The position numbers were made by a program, and so were the translations under genes. Below, piece after piece: positions 12,729-26,815 of a stretch of 64,000 nt of DNA. The notes below the pieces were generated by a model. It did no database searches. It was not told the DNA's origin and saw only the letters and a list, made by a program, of their open reading frames with translations. Origin of the DNA: Falciphora oryzae (Eukaryota; Ascomycota; Sordariomycetes; Magnaporthales; Magnaporthaceae); NCBI GenBank assembly GCA_000733355.1, contig JNVV01000015.1, positions 207,645 through 271,644 on the forward strand. The letters are read 5' to 3'. Numbering within the stretch: the stretch's first letter is position 1; each line of letters starts with the position of its first letter.

Positions 12729-14044
12729 TTTCTTTCTTTTTTTTCTCTCGTAACTTTTTGTTTGCTTCCTTTTTTCTTCTCCCTCTCCTTGCTTCTCACT
12801 TGGTTTCTGGTGGCTCAGGGGGGCAGCGGGTTTATTTCCAGAGACCCTGCAGCCGGAGAGACCTGATGAAAAAGCAAAGTCACTGTTTGGGATGACGAAC
12901 GACGACAACGACGACGACGAGCGAACGTGGCTCAGTTCCCAGAAGCGGCAGTCTTGGGCGAGACAAACGGCAGGCTCGTTCGTCCCAAGCCTGGATGATA
13001 GGCCGTCAGAGGGCCAAATGCAGGCCTATGTGCCCATATTAAGGTGGCGTTGTTGGTTAGCCGCCCGGTGACTGAAACTTGGCTGATATCAAAGGCACCC
13101 CTTAGGCCAGGGCACGGGTGCCGGGAAGTACCCCGCACACGAAGTGAAAATAAGCAAAGAAAGTAGGAAATATGCAGGCAAAAGGACCGAACCTACGTGT
13201 TCTCCAGGAAGCTATCTGCGTTCGGGAGGTTGATTCAGCGTCGCAAGTCGGACAGCCGGTATGGAGTCTCGTGATGCGAGTGCTGTGGTGGATGACCTTG
13301 CGAGTGTTTGGCAGCGCGAACCTGCCCCTCACTCGGGCTCGAACCCAGACATGCCGTCACCAAGGGTCCATGCCCAAAAAGCCGAGCACGAGCCACACCC
13401 GGGCCCAACATGGCTGCCACACCAGCTCACACGCCCCAGCCACAGCATCTGACCTGTCACCTTCCCCCTCGCTTGGGAAGCGGCCGGCGTCAACCGGCCG
13501 GGCATTTTGGAAGGGACCTCCACCAGGGACCCAGGGAAGGAGCAGCTGCACAACAACCACACACAGACTGGACCTGGCGCTGCACCCCAGGCCGGGCGGC
13601 CCATCTGGCAAAAGAAATCACCGAGAGGTCGCTCTACCCACACCAGAGAAATGTCAATCTCGGTACGGGGCGTGGGTCCTGCCCTGCCTCGACCTCCTTC
13701 TTGTCAACGACACCGGGACGCGACAAGGCGCGACAAAGGGCAAATTGTAGTAATAATATTCGGGCTGTTAAGTTCATGGACAGCCCAGCGAGAGAAGCAC
13801 ACAAGAAAAGACAGGGCGGGGGGACACGGAAAAATAAACAGAACAAAGAAAAAAAAGAAAAAAAGGGGGGTGGGAGAAGAAAAGAAAAAGCAAAAAGTCG
13901 GGGCTTCTTCGATGTCGAATGCAACATGGCGATGGCAAATGGCGGGCTGTGACGGGGCTGATGCGACAGGACAAGGTCCCAGCTAAGGAGATCAAGCAGA
14001 CGTCCGCAAGCGATGCGGTGCGATCTCCGTCTGGATGGTGGTTC

Positions 14045-14045
<1 letters not shown>

Positions 14046-14086
<41 letters not shown>
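14046..14086. repeat. (GT)n microsatellite
   Basis: About 20 uninterrupted GT units can be read directly. Confidence 0.95.
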
Positions 14087-14087
<1 letters not shown>

Positions 14088-17000
14088 CCCGCGCTGGAGC
14101 TATAATACACGAAGCGATATAGATCCAAAGCGGGACGACCACAGCACCACGGCTGGACGGGGCGGCCAACATCGACAGACGAGAAAAAGCAAAAAAAGAA
14201 GAAGAAAAAAAAGGAAGGAGACGACGAAAACGACGACAACGACACACGGACGGGATTCCAATTGCTGGGACCGGGAACATTGCCCACCAGCTCCATCTCG
14301 CCTTGTTTCGTCTTGTGCCCCTCTCTCCTTTTCCGTGCGCCTAAATTTGTGGGTTCTCTTTGCTTTTTTATTCTTTCTTTTTCCCTTTTTCTCCCCGAAT
14401 TCTTTTTTTACCTACCCCCTTCGCTTCAAGCAGCCCTGGCCCAACAACGACTCGCTCACCGCACGCGCGCAAAAAACCGCGCACTCGGGGAATATCGTCA
14501 TTCTGATAAAGGGGGGGAGGAGGGCGTGCGAAGTGAGTGAGTGAGGCGCAAGGGGGCTAGAAAAGAGGAGACATGGAGACGATGGTGAAAGATGTGCCGG
14601 TGCAAACGAATCAGGGACGGGGCTGGTTCATATTTGTCGTCCTTTTGTCTCCCATCGGCCCTTTGCGTCCATTCTCTTGAACATGGTTCTTTATTTTATT
14701 TTATTTTTTATTCGGTTCCCGCACACCCCTCACCCCGCCTTGACTCCGACAGGCGAGGCAGGTATACCAGATATTCGCAAAGAGATGTGCCAAGGTATGC
14801 GAGGATATGGGATGTGATGTAGCCAGGTTTGTTTGTTCTATCGTCCTCAGGAGTTCCTCTCTATGCCCCCCCCCCCCTTTTTTCTTTCGTGACAGCCCCA
14901 TGCTGTGTTCGGTATAGAAGGGTAAAAGAAAACATTATCAGACGGCATATGCTAAAAAAGAGCCACCTAGGGGCACACTGTGCGCAGCCGTGGGCGCTTC
15001 TTGGCACAGCAAGCCACCAGATATGCTGGCTGCCTTTTTGGATCATCGATGCGGCAAGTGGGAATTAGCTGATCGGAAACAAGGCACCAGTCACTCGTCG
15101 GGAGACACAAACTCAAATCACGCACAGAAAAAAGTGCTGCTGGATGGCGGACAAGGGGGCAGCAGCAGCACGCGCGACGCGCAGAAATAAAATAATGTGG
15201 CTTGCTGCGGGCAACAAGGTTGTTTTGTGCTTGTGGAAGACAGCACCACGCAGCCAGCCGTCGATTTCGCGCTGCCCTTTGTGCCAGGTACAGTGGCGTG
15301 GCGCTGCGTGGCTTGTCCCGCCTACACTCCAAATAAGCAAGCTGCCGCTCGCGGGTGACGCCCCTTTTTCCCTCTTCGGATCGCCTCCCCGAGTTCCAGC
15401 GGGTATCCGATCATTGGGATGACGGTGCCATTGGGCAGCCTGCCTAGGCTGGCTGCAGATTGCAGGCAGCAGCAGGTACAGGTTACCTTCCCTTCTTCCT
15501 TCTCGTTTGCTCGATGTCGCCTTTTTCTCCCACCGCCCTTCAACCAACCCCCTTTTTCGCTTCTATTGCTTGGGGGAACATGCAGCCTTCCGTCTTGGTC
15601 GTCCCCGTTTGTTCATCAGCCGCCGACACCGCCTCCAAACCCAAAAAAAAGACAGGGAGAGACAGACGGGACAGGACGCAGAAGGAAAAAGAAAAGAAAA
15701 GAAGAAGTCTCTGACAGGGTCAAGTTGTGCAATGCGCTGCACACACCCGCCCGAGCGCCGCCTCGGCGTCTTCCATTCCCCCTTCCATTTCGCCTTCGTT
15801 GGGGGAACACGAGCAAACGGGCCTGGCGTCGCTATGTAGGTAGGTAGGTAGCTGTTGTGCCACAACAAACGCCATGGACGGGCAGCGAGAAAAAGGAAAG
15901 CGTGCCCTTGCCTTGGTGCCTGCCTGCCTGCCTGCCTGTCAGGGGGCCGGCAGGCGCTGGGCAACGCCCCTTCCCCTCCTCCCTGCCGCCGCCGCCAATC
16001 ACCCGCACCCCGTCACTTGTTCCTTCCCATCTGGGCCTGCCGCCTGCCAGCCACGTTGGAAGCTCCCAAGGAAGGTCCCAGGGTTCGGGCGGGCAAGTTG
16101 GGAGGCACGCAGGCGGCTGGACCATTAGCTTCCATGGAATTTCTTGCTTGCTTTTCCCCATCATGTCTGTGACGGCGTCCAACGATGGCGGGATGGGGAT
16201 GGAGGACGGCATCATTCCAAAAATAGTGCGCGTCCTGCTTCACCCTGAAATTACAAGACGGGGAGTCTCATGATGCAGCACACGATTCAACAAACGGTGG
16301 CTCTCAGCGGAAGCTTTTGGTCTACCGAGGGCCTAAAACGGCTCCCTCTCGTCTGAGCGCATCTCAAGACAAAAAAAAAAAAAAAGACAAGGCGGTGGTG
16401 GTGGTCTGGTCAAACCCTCCCCACTCCCCATTCCCATCTTTTCCAATGTCTCGGCCCAGTTTGCGGTCATCGAAAAAAGTGCCCCAATAAAACAAGAAAA
16501 AGCCAAGCAAGAAAAGGACAGCAATGTTTCAATGGTTGTGGGACGAGCGGAGGAAAAGGCTAGACGGTGACAGGCGGAATCTCGTCGGGAGTGGTGGAGG
16601 CGGTGGGGAGGAAGGGAGGGAGGGTCCTGTCGCTTCTTTGGCCAGGCTAGGGACAAGGAAGAGGAGGAGGAGGGGCGGGCGGGCAGGCGTCGTTCCCTTT
16701 GTTGGGTGTGCTTGGGTTGTAGGTTAGGCGGTCCTGACGTCGAAAGTGAGGGATGGGATGGATGCGTTCGAGCCAACCTAGCGAACGAACGACACACCCA
16801 CAACACAGGCAGGCTAGGCACCCTAGGAGGAGCAGCTCCCCCCTCTCGGCCATGTCATGTTCGTTCGCGTGTGGAGGTGGTTGATCCCGAGATGTGGACA
16901 GGCAGGCTCTCGCCCCAGACGAATAAGAGACACCCAAAACCAATATTGGACAGGCAAAATTCTGGACAATGGCCCCACGACAGCCAAAAGACGCCCCGCC

Positions 17001-17188
17001 TGCCAGCAAACGGACCATGCTCCGGTATCTGCCCCGTCGAGTGTTTCTATTTTTGCCGTCTGGTGATGCTACCCTTTTTTTTCCTTTGCTTGGGGCGGCT
17101 TCACGGTCCAATCTCGCCAACGCTCGTCACCAGAGAGCACGGGAGGGACTTTGATTTCCTCTGGGCCGTTTTTATTTTCTGGAGACCG

Positions 17189-17194
17189 GTGTGT

Positions 17195-17232
<38 letters not shown>
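17189..17232. repeat. (GT)n microsatellite with one interruption
   Basis: A GT array is broken once by TA. Confidence 0.95.
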
Positions 17233-17233
<1 letters not shown>

Positions 17234-18544
17234 TGCGGAAATAACTAATAACTGTGAGATCAGACAAGCAGCCAACAGGGCTTTCGTCTTTGCTTTTGAA
17301 TCTCCAGTGACAGGGCATGATTGGTCAAGACAATCAACGATGAAGTCGCAAAAGCCAATGGGGCAGGGCGTGAGGCTTTCCGGGTGGCTGGCGTTTGCAC
17401 ATCTCCCCGTCGTGCCTCTCTTCCGCCTCACAAACGCCACTCAGCAGCACTCCCTTTTTCCCAGCTCAGACAGCCATGATCCCTCCCACACAACACACAC
17501 ACACACACCCCTCCCATCCCGTGAACGGGTAGCGTCGCCGCTGGAGAGACATCGAGACGCCGGCTGTCCCATCCGCCTTCCACTTTCCGGTTGGGCCACT
17601 AGCTGCGCGCCGCCCGTGGTCCGTTTGTCCGTCCGTCTACCCGTCCAGCCCGTCCCTGCATGCGCCGCGGCGGGCCTGAACCAAACCAAAAACCGGGCGG
17701 GCGAGTCGGGTGGTTCCCCTTCCCTCTTCCTTCCTTGCTTGCTACATACCTTGACCACATAACCCCTGGACGAGGCGGCGATCCAGGCCCGACGGGGGGG
17801 AGAAGCATGGCATTGGGCATCTGGGTGCGGGCATTTGCATGGTGTATGTATGTATGTACTTGGACGGGGTTGGATATTCCAAAAGGTGGCCAACAAGACG
17901 GAAGGAAAGCCAAGAGAGAAGAGACGATACCATGCAGCACCATGCAGCCAGCGTTGTACGTTGCGGTCCGCTTTCCCACAGTCTCGGCCTGGAAAGGGTG
18001 AGGGTGATCATGCATTGACGTGACCCCTCCCTTTCCATCTCGGACCTATCAGTCCAGCTTCCAGGGGGTCAGGTCAGGCCCCTCCCCAGGCTGCACTCTT
18101 CGACCGCCCTGCCGGGCCTCCACCTCGACGGCAAAACAAGTAGCACGGCCCAGGGGGTGTGTAAGTGTCGGGGGAAAAAAAAAAAGTAGTTCGACACCAA
18201 GGGGCGGCACGGTAATGATCTTGAACTATCGAAAGGACGGCACAACGGGATCGGTAAATACAAAACCAACAAGATCAATGAAAAAAAAAAATGAAAAAAA
18301 AAAAAAAAAAGCGAAGAAGATCAGTCGTTTACGGAGATTGATCGCCACGTCCTTGATCAGCCCGGGAAACGAGGGCATGTTCTTGTCCCCGTTCCGTCCT
18401 ATCTCTTCTGGCTCGTCGTCCGTCTTGTCAGTCCAAGGTTCACGTTTTTCTGTATTCGGCAAACAACCCCTGGTCACCCATCTCTCGTTTGCTCAACTTG
18501 TCAGCGCCCGAAGCGAGAAGAGCATACGCAAGGACGAGGAGATG

Positions 18545-18546
<2 letters not shown>

Positions 18547-18575
<29 letters not shown>
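18547..18575. repeat. (GT)n microsatellite
   Basis: About 14 GT units can be read directly. Confidence 0.95.
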
Positions 18576-18930
18576 CATGGTCGGTGGTTCGGCAGGCAGG
18601 GGGCAGGCAGGCAGGACAGCCAGTGAGGAGGCCGGGTTTAGGACGACACTCGGTTCCTTTTGGTCGGGGATATACGTGGATCATCCGCGCGAGCCCCATC
18701 CGCCCACTCAAGGCGTGAGTGAGCCCGTGTGTGTGTGCGTTTGGCTATCCTATCCGGCTGCCTCCCCCGGCCCAGGGCGCGGGGATCGGGTAATTTGCGA
18801 GCGACTGGGCGTTCGCTTTTCTGCTCCGGCCCCCAAGTCCCCTTCTTCACGTGGGGACGGCCTGTCAAGTGAATCAAAGTGTCCCCGGCACGAGACGAAA
18901 CATGGCCAGAGCGTGTTGAGCGTCTATGTA

Positions 18931-18944
18931 TGTGCGTGCGTGCA

Positions 18945-18983
<39 letters not shown>
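18931..18983. repeat. (GTGC)n tetranucleotide array
   Basis: About 13 GTGC/TGCG units with two ATG-type interruptions can be read directly. Confidence 0.93.
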
Positions 18984-19437
18984 ATCCACCCGCCGTTGGC
19001 CCGGCTCCAGGCCAGCCTATCGAGATGTGTGCTTGCATACCACGCCCTTGCCGCCCCGTCTCGGGGTCTCACCGCTGTTGGGCTGTCGTCTGTTCGTCTA
19101 ACGCGATTTACCGCGAAGAGATGAAAGGGAATATGCAGGGTAGTGGTGCGTATGACAAGAAAGGCGGCCCTATGACAAAAAAGAAAGGCCCTTCTCAGGG
19201 GCGGGCCGGCTGACGGTTGCGTTGGCCATCGGGTATCAGACGTGATGCATGACGTCGCTATCCATGTCTTCATAACGGGACGGAAATATAGGCGGCGCGA
19301 GCACAAACGCCGCACGCGCGCACTCGCTCGCTCACGGGGTGTAATGTGCTGCGATGCGACTTGCGATCGGCGGCATGCACAAGCCGAGGCCGGCCGAGGT
19401 GGTAATGACCCTCACCGATCGATGGGGGTTGTCGGTG

Positions 19438-19468
19438 GGCAAGGCAAGGCAAGGCAAGGCAAGGCAAG
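19438..19468. repeat. (GGCAA)n pentanucleotide array
   Basis: Six GGCAA/GGCAAG units can be read directly. Confidence 0.9.
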
Positions 19469-21019
19469 CCCGCAGCGGTACAAAGCGCGCGCGCGCAAGG
19501 GACCCGTCGGGGAGGGGACGGGGAGGGGGATCTCTCTCAAGGGGGAAAGCCAGCCCGAACTAATTTCCATCACACCGGTCCCTGTCCGGGCCAGCCTCCC
19601 TCGCACCCCCGGACAGCCTATCTGTCTTTTCCGTTGCTAGTCTATCTCCTGACCAGATGCCTGGGTCGGATGCTATAGTCTGGGATCATAGACTTTGGTC
19701 CCCATTCTCTTAGCGTCAAACAGCAGCAGCAGCACGCAATGAGGAAAATAGGCGACATGTAGACAGCCAGATGAGGCCAGCCAAGTGTGTGGGCCAGGCC
19801 TGGAGCCAAAAGCTCTTTCCTGAAAAGGGCACTAGCCCCCTGTCAGGATGGTTCGGCCGAAGAGCATCTAACCCATCCATATCCATGTCGCGGCTTAGGA
19901 GGGAAAAAAAAAAAAAAAAAAAAAAAGTGAAAGTGATAGAAAAAATGGGACGCGGCGCCGCCAAGTGGCTAGTGGCCAGTGTTGTGCCCGCCCCAATCGT
20001 GGGGGTTTGCGGCCCAATGGGCCAAAAAGATCAGACCGACAGATGCCTTCGGGAAGACGTGAGGAAGTCTCCATTGTACGTGCGCCGGCTTGGGTTGATT
20101 GCCTGTCCCCATCGAGACGAAACCAGCCCTTGGGTGGCAGTGTGCAAGTGCTGCTTGCCAAGACGAACAAGGGCGTCGCATAGGCTGCACAAAGGATAAG
20201 AAGCAAATACGAACAAACGAAAGAAGATTTCTTTTTTGTTGTGAGGGAGGATCAACCGCAGGGCTCCGGGGCTTACCCGCCCACACGCATACAACCAGAC
20301 GCACCAGCTCGGCCAGCTTCGGCAAGCAAGGGGTGGGTAGGTGGGTGGTGGTGGGGTTCAACTCTTCGATCCCATGGCCCTGGCTGGACAAACGGAGGGC
20401 AGAGGGCAGCGTAGAGACTGGACGGGACACCGACATGAGTGGGGGCCGGGAGAAAAAAAAAAGAAAGAAGAGTAGAGTTCTAGCGTACCGCGGGCCCTGC
20501 TCTCTCACCAAAAGAGAAGAAGCAAGAAGAGTCACTAGCGGCTGGAGAGCTCAAAGAGGTCGTGTGTGTGTGTGTGTGGGTGAGCAAACGGAGGCGGCGG
20601 GTGATCATCAGCTGGGGGCGCATCTGATTTGCTCGGGTAGCGGCAGGTCTCGAGGAGCAGCAGTGTAAGCAGCATGCTGGCGGCCGACTCTGGAAGCTGC
20701 CTACTGGAAGCTGCCTCTTTGCCTCTGTTCGGCAGCCGGCCCAGGGCGCCCGGAGCGGCACGTCGGTATCTCTGGGTTGCTGGCGACACAGGCACGCGTC
20801 GCCCCGAGGCGAGGCATCCGGACGAGTGAGGCGTCCCACCGTCGTGGCCACCCACCTACCCATGTCGTCGCGCTTGCTTTGACGTGCGCTGCGTCCTCGC
20901 CCGCCCTTGGCCTCGGCGGTGTCACTGCCACATTCCCATCTTGGGTCCAGGAGTCTTATTTGCGGACGGTTGTGATATAGGCGGATGGGGACCTGGGTAT
21001 TGTGTGGCTCGTCCAAGTC

Positions 21020-21050
<31 letters not shown>

Positions 21051-24000
21051 TCTCTTTTCTCGATCCATGCGATGCGCGATGCGACCCTCAAGTCTTGGTG
21101 GGCGGGAGCGCCACGGCCAAAGAGAAAAAAAATCTGTGGGTCCGGGGCGAGCAGCCTGCAGCATTGCACGCAGCTCAGTCCTGGGATGAACCCTGCTTTG
21201 GCAACGACACACATCAAACGCCGGACTCCACAGAGTTGCATGACTCCACGCCGAGGGGGTCTCGGTAGACGGAGTAATTAATTCAAGTGACAGCGGCAGT
21301 GCTGCGCTCGATGGGGCAGCTGGCACTTGGCCAAGCTGGAAAAGGGGAATTAAAGACCGACACCCCTGGGCAGATCAGGCAGTTACCGATCATGGGGGGC
21401 TTCAAGGCATTCTGTCTTTTTTGTCCTATTCTTTCACTCACCCTCTCGTCGGTTCCGTCGCTTTCGAGTGGGACAAGCCGCCACAGCTTTGGAGGGGCAG
21501 CAGGCAAAGTGGATGATGAAGGCACGGTTCAGTTCTGAAGCAGGGAGGCGAGAGTAAGGCAATAAAAAAAATAAAAAATAAAAAAAAAATAGGGCGAACA
21601 AAAAAAGCATCAAGCAAGTCCACACAGCCAAAGACGGAGAAAGGGGGAAAAAAGAAGCAACAGAAAAAAAAAAAAAAAAAAAAAAGAAACACTGCCAAGC
21701 CGTTTGGAAGCAACCAGATCTGTCATCATCTCTTGTTTTTTTGTTTTTTTTTTCCCTCTCCTCGGGATCTCCGAATGAACGAGAGGAGAAAGAAACCCTC
21801 ACTGCCGTTAAAGCAGAATTCGAATACCGAAATGGTTTGATTGCCCTTGGGTAGTCGGAAACAACGGCAGGGCGGATTTTGAGGCGTAGATCATGGTTTA
21901 TGATGGTGGGGATTCGAGGCGTCTCGCCAAAACATCGACACCAATGCCATGGCCCCTGCTTTTTTTTTTTTTTTTTTTTTTCTCTGTGTATGTGTTCTTT
22001 CGTGTGGATGACGTTCGCTCATCTCGCTCGCTCCCATATCGTCTCGTTTGAACAAACTGACGGTGAGCGAGCGAAGCGAGCGGAGATCCGAAGGGAAAAA
22101 AAGAAAAAGAAAAAACAGACCAGGGAGAAACGCAAACGAGGTTACAGGGGGTGGCAGGTTCTGGCGGGCCGGCGACACAGACTCTGCAGGTTGGATCATA
22201 GTGAGGTCGCAATATAGGCCGTTCGGCGGCAAATTGGAGCTCGCCGAAGTCTCGTCGACGCATAATAGCAGTATCATTGAAGCAATATGTCAGCAAGGGT
22301 TTTGGGGCAGGGTGGCAGGCGCATACCCGGGTGGAGCAACAGCCACCGCTCGCGCAAAGCTGTCAAATTGCCAATTGCAGCAGGACCCGGGGATCTCAAA
22401 TCAATTTTGGTCCTAACGGGGATGGACGATGGCAGCTCTTGTCGTCGAGATTGCTGCGCCAGCCGGGTGGTGGAGTTCTGGAGGGGGGAATGATGCGAGT
22501 TGGAATGATGATGGAGGGTGGCAGTAAAGCGGAACCAGGCTACGCTCAACTTCTCTTCCCGTCGTCATCATTCGCCCGCGCGCACGGCAGGCCTCCCCGT
22601 GGCCAGTGTGCCAGTCCCGTCCACCCACCCTCAGCCCGGAAATTTTCAGCCAACCCAACCCAGCCCCTTGGGATTTTGGGGCACCGGTTGAGGAAAAAAA
22701 AGAGCCCCTCACCTTGCTTTTATGTTGCTCATTTTTTTCTTTTTTCTTCCTTTCTTTTTTCTTTTTTTCTTTTTGATAGCGCTGCTTTTTATCTTGTCCA
22801 CACCAATCCAAGTCGCCCGTTCCACAGTAAACGAAAGCGAAGGGACTGCTGATCCGGCTGACTGACTGACCTGCCCGGGCCTGGAACTCCCGCCCTGGCT
22901 TGATGATCGTCGTTTTTGCGGCTGCACAGGCCAAGCCCCAGGGCCAGGTCCCGCAGCTGAGGACGGACCCTGCGGCATTGACTCCATCTCTCTGCTTTTA
23001 GGCTTAGCCCACACCTTCCTACCCGCACGCGCAGCGTTTGTCCGTCGGTGCTCGGACTCGGCCGTTGGCTTCCATTCGCAACTGACTTCGCATGGATGGT
23101 GTGGCATTGGCATGGACCGCTGCGGACGCTGCTACCGCTTGTCAGGGTCGCATCGGGGATGCTGGTAGAGTTTCTGGCGCCTCGGGGAGCATATACGCAC
23201 ATAGTATTTGCTTTGCCAACAGAATGTAAAAAGGAGAGTAACTTCAATTTCAGAAATCCGGGCAGAGCGATATGCAAACGACGAGAGAGGTGGAAATCAC
23301 AGATCCTTCCTCCAACTGACTGACTGGTTACAGTACCTTCAATCCCACCCTTTTTTGGCTGTGACCGGTTTTCCAGGCCGCCCTTCCCTTCCCCTCCCCA
23401 TCCGTCCCCTTGCCCGCCAGCCCTTTTTTGCCTCTTCCCCCACACCCACCACATCCGCTCTGAACCAGGTCCGGCTGTGCAGTGCCGTGCCGTATAGTGC
23501 GAAACCATGTACCAGGAACTGTGGGCGACCCATGCCGCTGGACGGGGGAGCACTGAACAAGTTCATCCAGCAGGGCGATCAGGCTGGAAAACGGTTTGAT
23601 GCCGAACATGCCATTACCGCAGAATGCTAGAGGTAGGTCCAATGTTGTATACGCAAGGTGGCTGCTGCAATACGCCCGTCCCTGCGGGCATGATTCTATG
23701 ATGATCATCGGTTCATTGCGCCAGTTCGTTCGGGCGCCTCGTGTATGCGTCTGGTGTTGTTCCTGCTTTGTCCTCCTCCCTGTCGGATTTTTTAGATGGC
23801 GGGATTGCCAGCGCGCGCTCCGGACCACCACCCAGCACACAGATCTGGTGGGCCGGGTTGATCAGTGACATGATGGCGATGCCGGCTGGACTCCCCCGAC
23901 GTGTTACAGTCGCCTGGCCGGGCCGCGCACAGAGGCTCTTTCCCAATTTCAACGACATGGCGACGCATAAATCGATTATAATTGCCCGATATTCCAGCGT

Positions 24001-24926
24001 CGCATTTTTGATGTGGTGGCACGGCCAGATGCGACGCTGCAGGCCCTGCAGTGCTTCGTCTTGTCGTGCTGCGCCGAACGCTACGCTGGAGACGGAGAAT
24101 GTGGAGCCCGCTTCTTTCTCTCCAAAAGGTACGTTTGTCCAAGTACCGTCGTCACACACACGCTTCCTCCATGCCGGCCGGTAACTTGACTCCGACTGGA
24201 CCGACAGAATCTCCAACCTGGCCAGATGCCCGCCAGCCCCAGCCAGCCCAGCAAAAGAAAGGCAGTGCACACAACCGGTTCCCGTCCCACCATCACCACC
24301 ACCACAATATCCCTTCCCCTCACCCCCTTTTTTCTGTTATTTCCCCTTTTGCCAACTCAGCCGTGTGTGCCCTTGCCGGAAGTGGAAGGGGGCTTGTTGC
24401 TCCCGAATTTGATACCAGGCTGCGAGGAAGATCGGGAATTTGGCCCACTCCTTTTGGGCCTTGGAGGTGGTCCCGGCTGAGGGTCTTGGCTTTTTTCTAT
24501 GTGGTGGTTCTGGTCCCCTCCTTCACACACGCACAAGCGCGACACATGCACGCGCCGTCTCGCCCTGCCCACAAAAAAACACATCGCAACGAGCTGCCAG
24601 ATGGGGCATGGCATCCGATGTCTGCCTCCTTCCATTGACACTCTCGAACATCTGCCCCTAGCGTTTCGTCTCTAATTGAGTTTTCTTTCTTCCCTTGTGG
24701 CCTTCCTCAGGAGGTTCTACGGTAGATTCTGTGCAGACTGTCCTTGCCGTGCTCGTCCCTGTCGTTTGAGGTTGGATACTGTCTGGTCTGGGCAAACCTG
24801 CGCCGGCTAACCGCCACGACGTGGCCATTCGGCGACGACCTTTTACTTGGATCCTACTTGCTTTGGGTTCGGTTCCGAACTGGATGGATACCGGACGGAT
24901 GCTATTGTTGTTTTATTCGATTTTGT

Positions 24927-24928
<2 letters not shown>

Positions 24929-24967
<39 letters not shown>
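24929..24967. repeat. Poly(T) tract, about 39 nt
   Basis: This is the longest homopolymer in the window. Other long runs in this spacer are A at 19904-19926, 21020-21048 and 21664-21685, and T at 21960-21981 and 30168-30187. Confidence 0.9.
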
Positions 24968-24968
<1 letters not shown>

Positions 24969-26718
24969 GGGTTTGCCGCCTTACCACTTTCTGTGCCGTG
25001 CCGTGTCTTGTCTTGCAGCTCCCCCCCGGCTCAGCTCCCATGGCTTGGGTTTCGTGGCGGCTCTACTTCATTTACACGTATTGTTTGTCGGTCTAGGTCC
25101 TCATGGCCCGTCCGGGGGGGCTGCTTGCCGCGGGGACCGGCCAGAAAATAAAGCACAAACGTAAGACATTGCATCGATATGTGGGAGCGGGTGAGTGGGT
25201 GGTGTGTGCAAGTGTATGTGCGCGTGTGTGTGCTGGCTTGGAGGAGCCCGGAAACCTGGTGTTCATCCATGGATCTCAGATCTTGGATCTGGGATCGAAA
25301 TAATAAAAAAAAAAAAAAAAAGGGAGATCTTGGTTGGACGGGATCTCTCCGCGTCTCTTGGGCTTGCCACATTCGGAGTCGCCCGCGAACACCTGCCTGG
25401 CTGGGACAGGACCGGCGGTGGCTTTTTTTTTCCCCCTACGTTATTCTTCACCGGGCTGGCCGGCTAGCGGAGGCGATTCAGACCGAATTAGAGTCGATAG
25501 ACGACGCACTTGACGCAAGCCAACCCAATCCCTTCTGAGACTTGGATGGCCATCGGCTGAACAGGACCAAAATCCCGGTGACCGGGGGGGTAGGTGATTG
25601 GGATAACCTCGATGCCGACGCGCAAACGAGTTTCTGGTAAGGCTAGACAAAGCAAGCCACCGCCTTGGAGAATTGGCCTCGTGCGGCGGTTGCGTTGTGT
25701 TGTTCGTCCCAGTCCGTCCTCCCCGACCCTCACCGACGGGCCCGACCCAGACCCCCAGGCAAGGACGCACCAGATTGTGTCCGATCTAGCCATGCTGTCC
25801 ACCCATCCCTGCGGGCTGATTCGGTCTTTCTTCTTTCTTTTCTTCCTTTTTTTTCCCCCCTTCCTATTCTTTGTCCAATTTGGCGGCTCGATGCAGACGT
25901 GTCTCAATGGTAAGCCAAACGTGGCGTCGTACTACGCATATCCTTCCTGTCGGGCTGTTGTTTGTGAAAATGACGGTCATGGATGTCAAAAAACCTTGGA
26001 TCGTTGGACTTTTGATGCCATCCGCGCGGGCACGCGAGCTCGAACCAAACCCACACCCCCTCCTCTCGCGCTGGCCCCACACCTGACGAGGCGTTGTTCG
26101 CTCTCCGCATGGTCGCATGTCGGCCCATCATTTTAGCAACTGACAGTGCACACGACCCCGAAAGTATTGGAGGGGGGACAATGTTGTGTAGAATGGTTTC
26201 AAAGCTCGGGCGGGCCTGGTCGTCGCCCACACCCGCCCCCAGTTGCTCTCCAACTCTGTTTGCACGCAAAGTCCCTTCCTGGATGCTTGCACGATGGACA
26301 GGTGAGCCCCGTCTCGGCTGGCGGGCGGCTGACGCACAGGCTTGTCCGCGTCCCCCAGTGTCGGAAGTCGGACCGCGCAAGAAAATCAGTGCTTGCCTTT
26401 TTTTTCCTGTCCGCGGGTGCCACCGCACGGCGAGGGGGGACAGGATGCTGCGGGCAGCCGGGCTAGGCAGGGGACTTTGTCACTGGTACTGGCTGGTGGT
26501 AGACACCAGACGAGCCAGACTGGCCGCGGTGCTGCTGCAGAAGAGACGCTGGTCTCCACGCCATCTCTTCCCATTGCCCCGTCCCTTCCGCAAGACCCAG
26601 GTCGGCACTAATGCACTGCCGCAGCAGCTTACACCTCACATGGGCTGCCTGCATGCTTGCAGCAGCTTGCTTGCCTCTTGCGTTTGTTCTCCCGGACGTT
26701 GAGCGTGTTGAGCTTCGA

Positions 26719-26815
26719 AGCTAGAGGTAGCTCGAGGTGCCTGGTAACCCCAATTGCCGCCGCTAGCTCGGGAAAACCCAGCAGTCGCTAGCTCGAGGAA
26801 TCCCAAATTGCAACA
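26719..26815. repeat. Imperfect triplicated GCTAGCTCGAGG-type unit
   Basis: Three unequal copies start with (C)TAGCTCGRGG. Two of them end in a CCCMAATTGC-like segment (CCCCAATTGC and CCCAAATTGC). No coding meaning is apparent. Confidence 0.55.

Noticed and set aside
13330..13420. tRNA-like T-arm (GGGTTCGAGCCC) on the minus strand
   Set aside because: Upstream sequence has no D-arm or anticodon stem at the required spacing and the acceptor ends do not pair.
18547..18983. Repeat array considered as CRISPR-like
   Set aside because: Simple GT and GTGC microsatellites without unique spacers, in a eukaryotic genome.
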